64,000 bases of DNA from Letharia columbiana (taxonomy: Eukaryota > Ascomycota > Lecanoromycetes > Lecanorales > Parmeliaceae), in assembly GCF_014066305.1 (NCBI RefSeq), contig NW_023501037.1, forward strand, positions 62,001 to 126,000, written 5' to 3'. A model generated the notes under the pieces. The model was not told the origin of the DNA, made no database searches, and saw only the letters and a list, made by a program, of their open reading frames with translations. Shown one piece after another: positions 1 through 11,866 of this stretch. The position numbers and the translations under genes were made by a program. Every line of letters starts with the position of its first letter. Positions within the stretch are counted from its first letter, which is position 1.

Positions 1-2
1 CT

Positions 3-524
3 AGCAGGTTTGCTGAGTATAAGGAGACCCCATCGCATGACGATCGCCCATTTGAGCCGCCGGCGGAGCTTTTTCGGCTGGTCGCAAAGCGCGGTGGGCC
101 CGAAGTCGCAACTTTGGACCGACGCCCCGGCCCCGAGGCTGTGAGCGACGCCACGGTCTCCGTCAGACTTTTCGCGCTCCTCCTCCGCGCGCACGCAGAG
201 TCGATGCCTCGAAACGACCCGGACATCACGGCATGGGCTCACCGACTCCTCACCTGCCAGGGTAGTAGCAAAAACGATCGCGCTTTTGCCCAATGGGTGC
301 TGGACTGGGGGAGTGATGGGAGGAGTGATGAGTACATCAATGAACGGTATACATTGAGAAGGTTGGAGGTTGAAAAGGTCAAAAGGCCAATGTTCAGGGG
401 AGGGTGTGTTTCGCGGAAGAGGAAAGGGGATGAGATGGCGGAGCGATTCGTGGAGATGTGTGGGGGGCGGATTGAGAGTTTTGGGGATGAGGTGGAGGCG
501 GTCGAGGGAGCGAAGGGTGGTTGA
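3..524 (+). CDS. 3' end of an unrecognised protein-coding gene (truncated by window edge)
   Basis: The frame is open from the first bases of the window to a TGA at 522-524, giving about 173 visible residues; the start lies outside. The peptide is charged, with a middle part rich in Ala/Leu/Arg and a basic stretch (VSRKRKGDEM) near the C-terminus. I recognise no domain. Codon composition (GC-rich third positions in the first half) fits a real fungal gene better than chance. Function unknown. Confidence 0.5.
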   Translation, partial: SRFAEYKETPSHDDRPFEPPAELFRLVAKRGGPEVATLDRRPGPEAVSDATVSVRLFALLLRAHAESMPRNDPDITAWAHRLLTCQGSSKNDRAFAQWVLDWGSDGRSDEYINERYTLRRLEVEKVKRPMFRGGCVSRKRKGDEMAERFVEMCGGRIESFGDEVEAVEGAKGG

Positions 525-1091
525 TTTCAACAGCACAGTAGTGATGATAATAATCATGGTTATTTATCCGAGGGTCCATCAGGGTGCTTAGTGCCTATGG
601 TAGTAGCGGTCTAGCCACTGCACTTGGCACTCTCTCGGGATTGCACCTTGCCTTCAGCCTTGGCCCACTTTGGGGCCTAAAGGACCTGTATCGCGCCCCG
701 AAAGATCCCTGAAGTTCAATTTTTGCGCCTATGATATACATAGTCCTGGGGTCTTCCGCTACAAGGGTCACCTTCCGATGTCAGGGCTAGGGTTGATACT
801 AGCGCTGTGCAGGACTTTTAGTGCCGACCTCCGTACTTGACCTTAACAGTTACTCAAGAAATCCCGACATGCTGGCGGAACAATCATTTGATCAAGGCTG
901 AGCTTCCTTTTAATATCTGACCTTTTTTCCTCCAAGTCTGAGCCCGGTAGCAGCACTGTTTGGTGTTGAGATTCGCTGGCGCTGACTGTGCGATTTCCGG
1001 TGCATGCCACGACAGAAGACACTCCTACATACGAATCGCAAGCCTCGAATATGTTCATGCGCTTCTCAGCCGCTCTTGTCGCCATGCTCAT

Positions 1092-2389
1092 ATGGCCAGT
1101 GCCAGTACCAGATATATGATGTACCTTACTGGGTTGGTAGGCTCAAGTTCTCTCGACTACGCACTCCACTTATGGTATGATAGACAGCATAATGTCGTGC
1201 CGGACAAATCCCTTGTATCAGACATCACACATGTGGCTCTGGCTTTCATGAGTCCCGCAACATTCAATCAAGTGAAACCGTCGTCATGGCCTCTCTTCAC
1301 CACGGTAGAGGCAGCTCGTTCACAGTTCTCGGATGGAACGGCCATCATGGTAGCCATTGGAGGCTGGGGCAATACAGCAGGTTTCGACATCGCGGCAGCC
1401 ACCGAAATTACTCGTAAGCTGTTCGCACATAACGTGAAATCAATGGTGGATGCCACTGGTGCAGATGGTAAACCGAATACGTTGAATCTGAATATGGTCT
1501 TTCTAAACTTCCTCCAGGTGTTGACATCGATTGGGAATACCCGGGGTTAGTGATTATACTCATAAGCCTGTTGCTGTAGCGTTTCCACGGTTGACAGCTC
1601 ATGCATCGCTAAAATCAAGACAGTGGAAACGGCGAAGATTACAAGCAGATCCCGAATCCAGAGAAAGCCTGGGAGATTGAAGCTTATCCACTGTTGCTAT
1701 CGGAGATTCGTTCTGCTCTGGGTCCCGAAAAGCTCATTTCGGCTGCTGTACCGGGGCTCCCTAGAGATATGCTGGCCTTCACCAAGACCACGGTACCGGC
1801 AATTAGCGCATCGCTGGATTTCTTCAATGTCATGACCTACGATCTGATGAACAGAAGAGACGACGTCACAAAACACCATACCGGCATCGAGCCATCTCTG
1901 ACCGCCATCGAAACCTACGAAGAGAGAGGCATCCCGTCGGAGAAGATGAATCTAGGTTTCGCATTTTACATCAAATGGTACAAGACCGATCCCCACGGAG
2001 GATGCGACAAAAACCCGGTCGGCTGCAAGACCGCTCTGATGGAAGACCCCTTCACAGGCGCCGACCTTGGCCAGGCGGGTGCCTTTTCATGGCACGACCC
2101 TGTTCCTGATGACGTGTCCGCCTCGTACGAAAGAGCCATCGCACATGGCAAGTACGACAGCGAATATGGCGGTCACTACTACTGGGATCCGGAGGAAAAC
2201 CTTTGGTGGAGCTGGGATACGCCAGATGCCATCGCTAAAAAGTTCCCAGCCATTATGGAAAAGAAGGGTCTGGGCGGTGCGTTTGCTTGGGGTTTGGGTG
2301 AGGACGCTGATGATTTCACGCATCTCAATGCATTGACAATTGAGGTGAAAAGACTTGCGAGAGGGTATCAAGGTGAGGACCTGAAATAA
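1092..2389 (+). CDS. GH18 chitinase-like protein, four exons
   Basis: Glycoside hydrolase family 18, which hydrolyses beta-1,4-GlcNAc polymers such as chitin. Proposed exons are 1092-1132, 1184-1467, 1518-1545 and 1624-2389; they sum to 372 codons plus stop with frame closed. The catalytic signature DGVDIDWEYPG is rebuilt exactly across introns 2 and 3, with Asp111, Asp113 and the proton-donor Glu115. SDITHVALAF, AIGGW and FNVMTYDL are further GH18 strand motifs, and GGAFAWGLGED fits the last barrel strand. Intron 1 joins RYMMYLTG to QHNVVPD, as expected in this fungal subgroup. The start is uncertain: ATG 1092 gives no signal peptide, while ATG 1051 opens a hydrophobic leader (MFMRFSAALVAMLIWPVPV) in another frame and runs into a TGA. 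Either the enzyme is not secreted, an intron was missed, or there is a frameshift. Confidence 0.8.
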
Positions 2390-3024
2390 GTATCCGCACC
2401 TCTTCCAAGCTCACGGTTTAAAGATGAATTATAAGTTCGCCACAGTGGGTCTCGTGATATGGGCGTAGGTTTCGTATATGTGTCCATAGCAGGATATACG
2501 TGTTCACTACGAGCATTACAGCCATCTATTCCGCCTCAGAGAGCAACTCTTCATTCGAAGTCATCTCTTTCCGAGCCATAACATTTTTTATCCCACCCGC
2601 CCACACCTGTATAGCTATCACCCCCCTGCTCCCGTGACTTGTGTCAAACTGTGCCATGCGCCCCTGACTGCAATATAAACCTCAAGAATTCGTTCCAGCC
2701 GCAACGGCGCTGCATATGGCAACAGCGTAGGACTATTTGACGATGGGAGGGAATGAAGTTGATACCAAAAGCAAATAGGGCTTCTTCAATTAAAGCATAT
2801 TGCCATCTCAACCGTAGAGTATGTGCTCGGTGGGACTTCCCTGGCGATTCTGCTAGGGTCGGGAAGACGCGCTAGATGCTGGTGCTATGGAGGAGCAGTC
2901 TTCTAAAATTCCTGCTGGTCAATCAAAACTTTGGTGTAGACTGTCCGTGTAAACTTGAGAGTCTAACTACTACACCTGCCGCCCAAATCTGATGGGAGTG
3001 TCTTTAGCGCTATTTTAAAGCGGC
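2390..3024. other. Intergenic region between chitinase and glycosyltransferase genes
   Basis: No ORF with credible coding character. It holds the 3' flank of the chitinase gene and the promoter of the gene at 3239. Confidence 0.5.
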
Positions 3025-3031
3025 TATAAAA
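3025..3031 (+). promoter_or_regulatory. TATA box (TATAAAA)
   Basis: A clean TATAAAA inside GGCTATAAAAGGACC lies about 210 nt upstream of the ATG at 3239, a plausible core promoter for a gene with a 5' UTR of about 150-180 nt. Placed by eye only. Confidence 0.4.
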
Positions 3032-3238
3032 GGACCCCCAAACGAACCGTTTTCTCCACCAGAACCCGTCGCCGCTTTTGATGAAACAAATCTGCCAAGC
3101 AAGGAGGAAACCTCACTCTACGGAGTACACTCTAGAGCACAGTGCTCCCAGCGGCCCCCTAGGCCTTCCCAACCTACGAACCGATAACCATGGAGGGCCG
3201 AAGCTGTTCTCCATGATATCGGCCATTCCTCGTCCACC

Positions 3239-4702
3239 ATGATTATCCCCTCACTCCGCTCCTGCTGGGCTCTCGTCCCTTTCATCCTCACCATCTTCAC
3301 CCTGACCCTGTACACAATCCGCCGGCCACTTCTCGCAACATACACCTCCTATCGCCCACCTCCCCCAAGCGGAGCAGAACCCGTCGATGAAGGACCCTCT
3401 ATCATCTACAAGCCCCCCAAACCGTCACCGCCGCCCCCCTTGGGCGAATACTTCCCTCTGGCCGCCAGCGCCCGGACACCCGCAGACCTACCTCCTGTTC
3501 CATCATGGAACAAGCCGCCTACACCCCATGTGTCAGAGTCAACGCGACTCTACATAGGGTTCACACGCTACTGGCCCCTGTTGCAGCAGGTGGTAGTTGG
3601 CTACATAACGGCCGGCTGGCCGCCCGAGGATATCTACGTCGTGGAGAACACAGGGACCTTTGACGCGAACAAAAACGGGCTTCTCACATCCCAGAACCCC
3701 TTCTATCTCGACTACCATCGCCTCACCGAACTGTTCGGCGTCAACGTCATCACCACACCCTCCCTCCAAACCTTTGCCCAGCTACAGAACCTGTACCTGT
3801 CAGAGGCGATAAACAACAACCTTACCCACTATTTCTGGGCCCACATGGACACCGTTCCCCAAACCCATGAAGACATTCAACCCTACAAATCCCTCTACGC
3901 CATCGCCGTCGACGTCATCCGGGAATCCTTCTCCCAAAAATACGAACCTCATGATCGCTGGGCCGTGCGCTTCTTCAGCTACGACTGGCTGGCTCTTGTC
4001 AACGTGAAGGCTTATGTAAAGGTGGGTGGATGGGATACGATGATAGGCTATTATGGGACGGACTGCGATATGCATGGCCGGTTTGCGCTGAATGGGTTGG
4101 AGACGCCGATTGCGGACGCAGGCCAGGTCTTTGATGTGGGGAGGAGCTTGGATGATTTGGAGGTGCTGTACAGGAGGAGAAAGAAAGCGAAAGCGGAGAG
4201 GGGGGCTGAAAAGGAGAAGACGGTCGTCACCGTCGGGGAACATGGGAAAGTGACAATCGGAGAGCCAAAGAACAGCACGGCAGCTGCATCTACGCCCCAC
4301 CAACCCCCCGCGCCGGCAAACCTCAAATACCTCTCCTCAACCGAAGAAGACACCCTCGGTGGCCCAGGCTGGACAGCTCTACAAACGACCCTCGAATCCC
4401 TCGCCGACGAAAAACGCAAAGACCCCTACCGCAACTCTTGGCAACTGAAACAATCCGGCGGCAAGGGCGAGCCCTTCTACTACGACGCCGACGGATGGGA
4501 AAAAGCTTTACAGCTGACGATCGCCGCGGGCGTCGAAGTCTACGAGCAGAAATGGGGCCATAAGGGATGCGACATTCAGCATGTGGGTCTCAAGGAGGGA
4601 GACCAATGGATGGTGGAAAAGGATAATACGTGGGCGTGTGAGAGGGACGGGGGGAAGCGGCGGTGCAAGGAGAGAGGGGAGGACGACATGGTGTGTTGTT
4701 GA
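3239..4702 (+). CDS. Putative type II membrane glycosyltransferase-like protein
   Basis: Single-exon 487-residue protein. Residues about 6-28 form an uncleaved signal anchor (SCWALVPFILTIFTLTLYTI), followed by a Pro-rich stem (about 38-70) and a lumenal domain from about 100. The core resembles GT-A-fold transferases: a strand with TRYWPLLQQVV, DIYVVENTG, then YFWAHMDTVP and YYGTDCDMHGRF as candidate DXD-like metal or sugar-nucleotide segments. The C-terminal third has a charged linker (RRRKKAKAERGAEKEK) and a Cys-rich tail ending in CC. This architecture fits a Golgi enzyme of protein or cell-wall glycosylation, but the exact family and donor cannot be named from sequence alone. Confidence 0.65.
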   Translation: MIIPSLRSCWALVPFILTIFTLTLYTIRRPLLATYTSYRPPPPSGAEPVDEGPSIIYKPPKPSPPPPLGEYFPLAASARTPADLPPVPSWNKPPTPHVSESTRLYIGFTRYWPLLQQVVVGYITAGWPPEDIYVVENTGTFDANKNGLLTSQNPFYLDYHRLTELFGVNVITTPSLQTFAQLQNLYLSEAINNNLTHYFWAHMDTVPQTHEDIQPYKSLYAIAVDVIRESFSQKYEPHDRWAVRFFSYDWLALVNVKAYVKVGGWDTMIGYYGTDCDMHGRFALNGLETPIADAGQVFDVGRSLDDLEVLYRRRKKAKAERGAEKEKTVVTVGEHGKVTIGEPKNSTAAASTPHQPPAPANLKYLSSTEEDTLGGPGWTALQTTLESLADEKRKDPYRNSWQLKQSGGKGEPFYYDADGWEKALQLTIAAGVEVYEQKWGHKGCDIQHVGLKEGDQWMVEKDNTWACERDGGKRRCKERGEDDMVCC

Positions 4703-5037
4703 TGAAAGGAAGCAGGGAAGTCGCGTATACGATAATATGGATTTCCGCGGAGGAATTTCCCGCGGTCATGGTATCACCTTGCCGATCGACGAAAGGTTTT
4801 TAGGTTTTCATTTCGTGGTCGATACCTTATTCTGTACACTTAATAGTACGCAGCAATTACGATCAACGAACCATCTCCATGTCCATGTGACATACATTCA
4901 AGCCGATCCTCCCATCGCGCAAACCCGAGGCTCGACTTCTCGTCCGCACAAACCCTCTCGGAGACATTCACAGCGATGCAATGCGGACCCCCTCACACCT
5001 TATAGCAGCATCGTCGCATCTAACCGTCCTATCCCCT

Positions 5038-6886
5038 TCAACGCCCATACCCCGGCCAAACCCTACCCATGCAATCCAACTCATCGCACGGATCCGACGC
5101 GCACCACGGTGTTTCATCTCCGGCGTACGGGACGAGAGGGAGGTCATACGGCACGCGCCAGCCGACCGCGACACCATCGATTCCGAGCCGCTCACGGTCG
5201 ACAGAGGGGGGCAGATCGGATCGAAAGAGCGGGACCATGGTCGGCGGGCGCGGAGACTCGGGGTCCTGCCACAGAGCGGGCCAGACGACGATGCCCAACT
5301 CGTAGCTGGAGATCCTGACCTCGCCGCGCGCGTTCGGGCCGGTGCCCCAGGCTTGCGTGCTCAGGTTCGCCGAGGTCATCATTGCCCAGTCGATCTTGGA
5401 CGTGGCGGCGTCGGAGAAGCGGACGTAGGTTTTGATATGGGGCGCCGCTCTGCCCCTGCCTGTTTGTCTTGCCGGTTCTCGGCTCGCTGGATCGAGCGTT
5501 TTGGGGGTGGGGCGCGCGGACCAATGGCAAAGCATGGGTTTGAGGACTGCGAGTTGTTTGGCCTGAGTGGGAGAGGAGGTCTTGATGTGGATGGAGGAAC
5601 CGGAGCCGTAGCCGTCGACGGAGTTGCGGATTTCGGAGGCTGTGGGGAAGATGAGGGATATTTTGGGTTTGGGAAGGGGCTGTTGGGCGGGGGCGGTGGT
5701 GGATAGGGTGGGTATGAGGGTGGTGAAGAGCCATTTCTCACCGACGGAAGCGATGGAGGAAACTTGTGCGACGATATGTGAACGCTCCGAGTCGGCAGAC
5801 TGGTCGGGATTGGTGGGTATGGAGCTCAGAATGCGTTTCAGAGCGGGCAAGCCCCACTGTCCGATTCGGTCTTGCTGCTCCGGGCGGGACTGGTCCGGCA
5901 TCTGAAGTCCTGGTAAGCTCCCGATCAGAGCGCCTCTTACAGCGTTGAAGTCGTAGTTCTGTAGCTGCGAGATCAAGTCTGGAAGGGTAGCATTCCCGTT
6001 TCTGCTGTATCCACGGAAGTACGCGAGTAGATCGTGTTTGAATCGAACTCCAGTACCAAGAGGCGGTAACGGATCGCTGGGAGACGAAGCGTGTTTCTGT
6101 AATGGAAGCAGAGGGGTCTTCCAGATGGCCTGACTCATCCGGAAGTCCCGTTCAATGAAGTTGGCTGTAAGTATCACGACCTGGGCCAGGTCGTCATGTC
6201 TGAAGAGGACCATCGCCTTCGTATGATGCGTCCCGAACATCTCTGGCATGAACGCTTTGATTACTTTGATATTCGGATATCGCCTCGCTGCGTCCTATAT
6301 TTGATTAGTCTCTTGTCGAATGACGCACCGAAAAAGGGATGGAGATGGGCTTACCTCGACGTGTATTCCGTTTGGATCCTCTCTTTTCCAGGAACCGTGC
6401 ACGACTCGGACTTGCACAAGATCACGAGTGTCTCGGTCAAAATGTCTCCTGGATTCACATTAGTGGCCATGTTTCCCATACGAGTAGCAAGTCCCACATA
6501 ACAAAATCCATGTCGAAGAGGTAATTAAAAAGCCAGCATTCTCTAATCATAGGGTCTCCGAGGATGCTTCGCAGACTCACGCAGTCGACATTGCTTGATG
6601 CGGGGAGTTGCTCGACGAAATTGAGCTGCATCGGTGATGGGAAAAGCGTCCTAGACTGAGGACTTGTCGCCTGTTTGGTTGACTTGGAGGGATCGCTGCC
6701 ATTGTCCGAAGACAACGTGAAAGGGGCTGCCGCGTTGACTACGCCCAAAGTCCCGGCTTCTTCCCTTTCAGACCTGCCCCTGACAGTGGATGCATGTCTC
6801 TTCGGTGGAGGCGATATAGACCTGTCCCTCGACGACTGGAAGGCATCATAATTTCTACGCTTTCGAGACTCCTCGGCAGGGTTCAT
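5038..6886 (-). CDS. TDP1: Tyrosyl-DNA phosphodiesterase 1 (TDP1), three exons
   Basis: Hydrolyses the 3'-phosphotyrosyl bond left by stalled topoisomerase I; nuclear DNA repair, phospholipase D superfamily. Exons on the minus strand are 6886-6498, 6448-6355 and 6294-5038, which sum to 579 codons plus stop in frame. Both HKD motifs are present: GTHHTKAMVLF (His185, Lys187) and PHIKTYVRFSD (about His447, Lys449), the latter followed by WAMMTSANLSTQAWG. Upstream motifs FNYLFDMDFVM|RHFDRDTRDL and VVHGSWKRED match TDP1 proteins across the two introns. The N-terminal 100 residues are Ser/Lys-rich and probably disordered, as in other TDP1s. Length is close to yeast (544) and human (608). A start at 6916, ten codons upstream, is possible. 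Confidence 0.93.
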
Positions 6887-7379
6887 ATTACAGCAATAAA
6901 GCAAGGCTTGACGCAAATCAAATCAGAGACCGTCAGAGACCTTGCAGAGAAAGGAATGACAGAAATGCTTTTCAAAGAGAAGGGAATTCTGAATATGAGA
7001 GGTCAGAGGCTGAGAATAGTGGAAAGAACACTGGAAGTGCATTGGGCATCATCCAGTTCATGTTAGTCACACAGAGTATTTGGGGTAGTTCACAACATAC
7101 CACCGTTCAAGTATAACATGCTATGACATTTGGCACTTTTTCTCGTCATCTGTGAAGAAGTTGTTGGACCCGTGAAGCGCCAAGACTACTGGACTAATGA
7201 CAAGATTCAGCCCTTCAGCCTTACAAGTACCGCTTTACCGCAGCCTCGATCAGGGTCCACCCCGCCAATTCCAAGACCCTCACCCCACTCTGCTACACTC
7301 TTCATCCTCCGCTCACCTACAAGCAATACAGCGTCTATTCATCAAAAACCACATATCACAAATCAATCCAACCGCAACA
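6887..7379. promoter_or_regulatory. Divergent promoter region between TDP1 and ACBP genes
   Basis: About 490 nt separate the divergent start codons of the TDP1 and acyl-CoA-binding protein genes. The right half is CT/CA-rich (many short C/T runs at 7215-7375), common in leader regions of highly expressed fungal genes. No specific operator is claimed. Confidence 0.4.
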
Positions 7380-7827
7380 ATGGTCGCCCAAACCGCCGCG
7401 TTCAAGAAAGCAGTCGAAGAATCCCGCAAGCTCAAGGCAAAACCCAACAATGACGAGCTTCTAGAGGTACCGTCTTCCTCTCCTCTTTCGTGTCCCCGTG
7501 GAGTCGAAGGAAAACACGCTGATAGATCACTCACGTTTAGCTCTACGCAAACTACAAGCAAGGAACCGGAGAAGACTTCTCAAAGGCCACGCAGCCCGGC
7601 ACTTTCGCTTTCCAGGTCCGTTGATTACACCCTCTCCTCTCCGTTCCCCCAACACACTCTCTTGCCATGAACGGCCGATTGACAATAGCTGCTGCATACA
7701 GGAGAAGTACAAGTACAATGCCTGGAAGAAGGTTGCCGTCGAAGACAAAGTCACACCCTCTGCTGCCCAGCAGCACTACGTCCAGTTGGTCGAGAAGCTG
7801 AAGGGTAGCTACGGCTTCGATGCCTAA
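7380..7827 (+). CDS. Acyl-CoA-binding protein, three exons
   Basis: Small cytosolic carrier that binds medium- and long-chain acyl-CoA esters. Exons 7380-7466, 7541-7615 and 7702-7827 give 95 residues, and the frame closes. Family hallmarks are in order: FKKAVEESRKLK (helix 1), LLELYANYKQGTGED, then KYNAWKKVAVE, the lysine/tryptophan segment that contacts the CoA. Length is slightly above the usual 86-92. The downstream ATG 7380 was chosen because it starts directly before the first helix and follows CAACA. Both introns have GT-AG ends. Confidence 0.92.
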
Positions 7828-8771
7828 GAGTGGGAGTGGATGTTTTGGTAGCAGAGAGATGCACACCTGAGATGTGGGACATGGGGATACCTGGAGGATA
7901 TCTCTACGGCGGGAGAGCTTGTATTTCTGTATGAGCAATGGATGGATGGTGGCACATATGATCAGGGTACAAGATGTCGAGAAAGCTGAGGCTGAATATT
8001 TAGCCTTGAGACAAAGCATGATGAGTATTCTCTCATAAGTTCAAACATGCTATCCTCCCAGGGCGTCCGGTCGTGAAGCGAGTTTGGAATGCATGCATAT
8101 TGACCGCCTCTTAACCATACTGAGCTTCGGTGTGGGGCCTAGAGTTCCGAAAGCGAGGCCGGGTCAGAAAGACAGCAACCACGATGAAGGCACGGGTACG
8201 GACGATGGGCGTGATAGTAATCTACACTAAGGAGATGATATCGGTCAAGCCACCACGTTCGTGGCTTCAGAGCTACGATGCTGCCGCAGGATGAGGAAAC
8301 TCCGAGTCAAAAGAAGAGCCTCATCGAGACGTTTAGAATTTTGGATACGCCAAAGCCGCGTGAGCGTGCCGGCATAACGCGCGCCTCGTAGTCAAGGCAA
8401 GGCAACAAAAGATATACAATCTATGGCCAAACGCAGGTCCTTTTACAGAATATATATACTGGCGCATTGTACTAGCCTATCCTGGAAGTCAATGTACTAA
8501 TTGAGGCTTTGGACGCCGTGGGAAGGTGTTCTTGGCACACCAGCCCTCTGGTGCTATGATCTTGGCTGACAGGGTGATCCTTCCTCACAAATGCTACTCT
8601 AACCACATTCTGTCAAACACTTGCTCGTCGACACCCAGTCGGTCACCGACGCTGACTAGGACCAAGGGATTCAGCCACAGTGCCGAGAGGTATGGATATC
8701 CAATCCATAGACTGAGTGCACTTGGTTTTTGTATTTTTCTTCCGCCCATTGAACCGAGTGTGCAACCAATA
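7828..8771. other. Intergenic region, no gene seen
   Basis: Contains the 3' flank of the ACBP gene and the 3' flank of the minus-strand secreted protein gene. Frames are broken by frequent stops; nothing recognisable. Confidence 0.5.
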
Positions 8772-9490
8772 CTACTGTGACGTGCTGGTTGCCCCAGCAT
8801 CAGTATCAACATCAGTATCAGAATACACCTCACTCGTCGGGTTCGAGACCTTGATCGAAATAGAAATCCTCCCCTTCAGCTTCACCCCCGACAAAATCTC
8901 GCACTCCAAACTGTGCCCGCCGTACCTCCACACCAGGCTCTCCAACGCCCTCACACTGTCCAACGCCAGCTCTCTGTCGATCGCGCCTCCCACGGTAACG
9001 GGCACGAACACAATGACCACATGGCCTGCCTTTTCGCCGCTGAATGTACTCGTCTGCACACCAGCATGGTCGATATTCTGATCCGCTTTGTAGTTTTCCC
9101 ACAGCCAGCGGACAACCTCGTCGCAGGCGTGGAGCGTGGACTGCTGGCCTTCGAGACCGGTGTCTTCGGCGGAGATTTCTTCGAAGACGAGGTGTTGGGG
9201 CGAGTGGCCGGGGATTTTGTAGGCCCAGGGGGCTCGTGGCCAGGGCGACGTTTGGCTTTTGGAGATGGGTTATGATCATAAGATACAGTGCGAAGAAGGG
9301 TCAATAGTGTCGGAGGGACTTACGGCGTTGTCAGGTTCACAGTGTCGAGGGCTGCGGATGGAGGTGAGGGTGTGGTCCCAGCTACTAAGTTTGTGGATTC
9401 GCTTTGGACGGGGACGGACGCTGCGAATGCGGTCGAAGCAAAACATGCGACTGCGATTGTGGATAGTATGGAAAGAACGTGCATCATCAT
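8772..9490 (-). CDS. Small secreted protein of unknown function, two exons
   Basis: Minus-strand exons 9490-9324 and 9255-8772 (intron 9323-9256, 68 nt, GTAAGT...AAG) give 216 residues with frame closed. Residues 1-24 (start MMMHVLSILSTIAVACFAST) form a signal peptide with a likely cleavage after AFA. The mature part contains WPRAPWAYKIPGHSP, a helix with two Trp (DEVVRWLWENYK), and a Val-rich beta segment (HVVIVFVPVTVGG). It ends in a Ser/Thr/Asp-rich tail (DTDVDTDAGATSTSQ). Only two or three cysteines are visible, so it is not a typical Cys-rich effector. No family recognised; an extracellular protein is inferred. Confidence 0.6.
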
Positions 9491-11866
9491 CAACAATATT
9501 CCGGCAAGCTTGTGTGAACATGGAGGTAAACAGAGTTGAGGTAGCGAGCGTTGACTGCAACACAGTGGTCACATATGTTCTTGAACAATATCTCAAGACC
9601 AAGCAACGAGTGACATTAAAGGCAAAGACAGTAGAAGAAGGCAAGACAGCAGGAGGATAGAGGGGACAGGGAGAAGACTCACCTAAATACCAATGACGAA
9701 ACATCCTCGAAAAAAAGTGATCCCCGAGACGCGAGGATTCTATCTCAGGCAAACAGGAAAGTGGGATGATCTTCCTCCGGACATGCACGGTATGATATGT
9801 GAAACCCCACGATCCGCACCAGGAATCTACGGACTGTTTAACAAAATTGTGGGGTCGCGTAGACGAAGACAAAAGTCTACCAATTCGCTTGACATTCAGG
9901 TACCCACCACGAAGGCCCGACCCGAAATCGCGACACGCGGAAGGATAATCGCGCAAGAAAAGCGCAATCCACGAGTATGTGCCGGTCGGAAGACAGGTTC
10001 ACGATGATGATAAGGATCGTCGAATACGCAGGTACAAGCGACAATAGTGTTAGACAGGAGCGGCCAATGATGGCTGATCGTATTGTATCGATCTCACGTC
10101 CTGATAGAGGTCGACGGGGCTGATCGGGGATGCTTCCTATTTGCTGACCCATTCATTGCCATATGGACCATCCGCAAATGAAATCATCTCAATCCCATTT
10201 CTTGACTAAATATGTTGACTGCAAGAGAAGCACAACCCATATATTGATATTCAGCGGTATGCTTTACGTCAACGATGATAGTTATAGCTATCGTCGACTC
10301 CGGCGCCTTTGTAATGTGGTTGCGACTATCAGCCGCCATGTCCCGAAAAAGAAAGCGAGCATCTTCTCGGGCAGCGATGTTTGCCAACCGGCGTGGAACA
10401 TCAGCGCAGTCGCCACGTGACTCACGTTCGAGAAGATGAGACAGCTGTCTACTAATCATATCATACAGCCATCTTCCAGCCCTCCCGTTCCACTCCACAC
10501 CGATGATCCAGCACCAACAGACCGAGCGCTCCAAAAATCCAACCACCATCTATCTCAAAACAAAGACATACAGCAAAACGACTCGCCTCGACCCCAAGAA
10601 TGATTCACCGGGAGGAAGTCCGCAACAGGAATATTGCACAACCATGCCACCGAGTTCGAAAAAGCGTGACATCAGGTATCGTATGACTCAGCGCTGTACC
10701 GATGCAAATCCCCTTCTCCCGAAGTCGCCGGGGTCGGCATTATTGATCGCATCACAACCATCAACTCGAATACGTACGCAACCAGCGTCGTCCCGAACCG
10801 AAATCCGGGGCGAAGTTCAACCGCGGCCGCTCATACCATGCGTTGGAAAGGCGTCAAACCCCAGGAAGGGCAGAAGGGCGCCAAAAGCCAGGACCGAGTT
10901 CACAGACCTGTACGGTTGAGACGGGGATTTGTCGCGGAAAGATGGGTATCTGGACGAGGTTTGAAGGTATTGGGATTTTTATGGTGATGATGGGGGGGGG
11001 GAGTCATGGCTAGAGGCTCAGCGTATGCGATTGCAGCGTTACATATCCTGCCAGTCACAAACCGCTACAGTCCGTTTACCCACGGAATCGCTTTTCGTAT
11101 TATTAGGAGTTGAAGGTGGAAGGGATTGCTATAGCGAGGTGGTAGGATGACTGAGAGTCTTCTTGCTGGATTTGGTCAGATATTGGAAAGAGCCCGGGCC
11201 GGGGATGATCAAAGGGGGTCTGCTTCTTCGACAAGCGATGGATGTTCGTGGGAGGAAGCAGAGCGAGCACATGAGCAGGGGCAGCATGTTAGAATACACA
11301 CTCCCAATTCTGAACAGCAACTATCGTGATCTATAACAGGAAGCGTCCACAGACGGAACCAAGCGTGAGAACAGCAAAGCCAGACATCCTAGAATACAAG
11401 AAAAGATATCCAAACTCTGAGCATGAACATCCCCAAAAGATATCTATCAGATGACGTGCCACTCCAATCGTACTACCGATCACGCAGCATCTGCCCCGCA
11501 CTGCTGCTCCCAATCTTCGCCATTGGCCTCTCAGAACCCCCCACCGTACAGCTCCGATGTGCGTTTTGCGCCTCCTCCATTGGTAATCAAAATAGTAGCG
11601 GCAAGAAACTGCGATTAGTCAGCGCAAACCCGAGCTCCTCGTTGGTCGCTTGGGATTAATAATATTTAGGCTTGGAAAGCAGAAGGATCAAGCGATAGCT
11701 ATATGCATCCCACGTGGTGTGCTGTCAGCAGCAAAGTGGGGTTCGGAGACGTAGAGCAGTAGAAAAGGCATATTAGGATCCTAAGACCGCCCGTCATACA
11801 CTTTTTCTATCTATATTTCTGACAACTGCATTCGATACAGTATCAGCCATAGTATTCAGCATCCGA
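9491..11866. other. Long region without a supported gene
   Basis: Short ORFs on both strands overlap one another. The longest plus-strand one (10503-10919, 138 codons) is rich in Ser/Thr/Arg/Pro, has no domain, and lacks any splice partner. The 9276-9956 minus-strand frame overlaps the secreted protein exon in another frame. A poly-G run lies at 10994-11001. I find no gene I can support. Confidence 0.4.

Noticed and set aside
5192..5741. Pro- and Arg-rich minus-strand ORFs within TDP1
   Set aside because: Alternative frames of the TDP1 exon 3; the HKD-bearing frame is the real one.
9276..9956. 226-codon minus-strand ORF
   Set aside because: It overlaps exon 1 of the secreted protein in a different frame, has no domain, and the other frame has a signal peptide and a clean splice.
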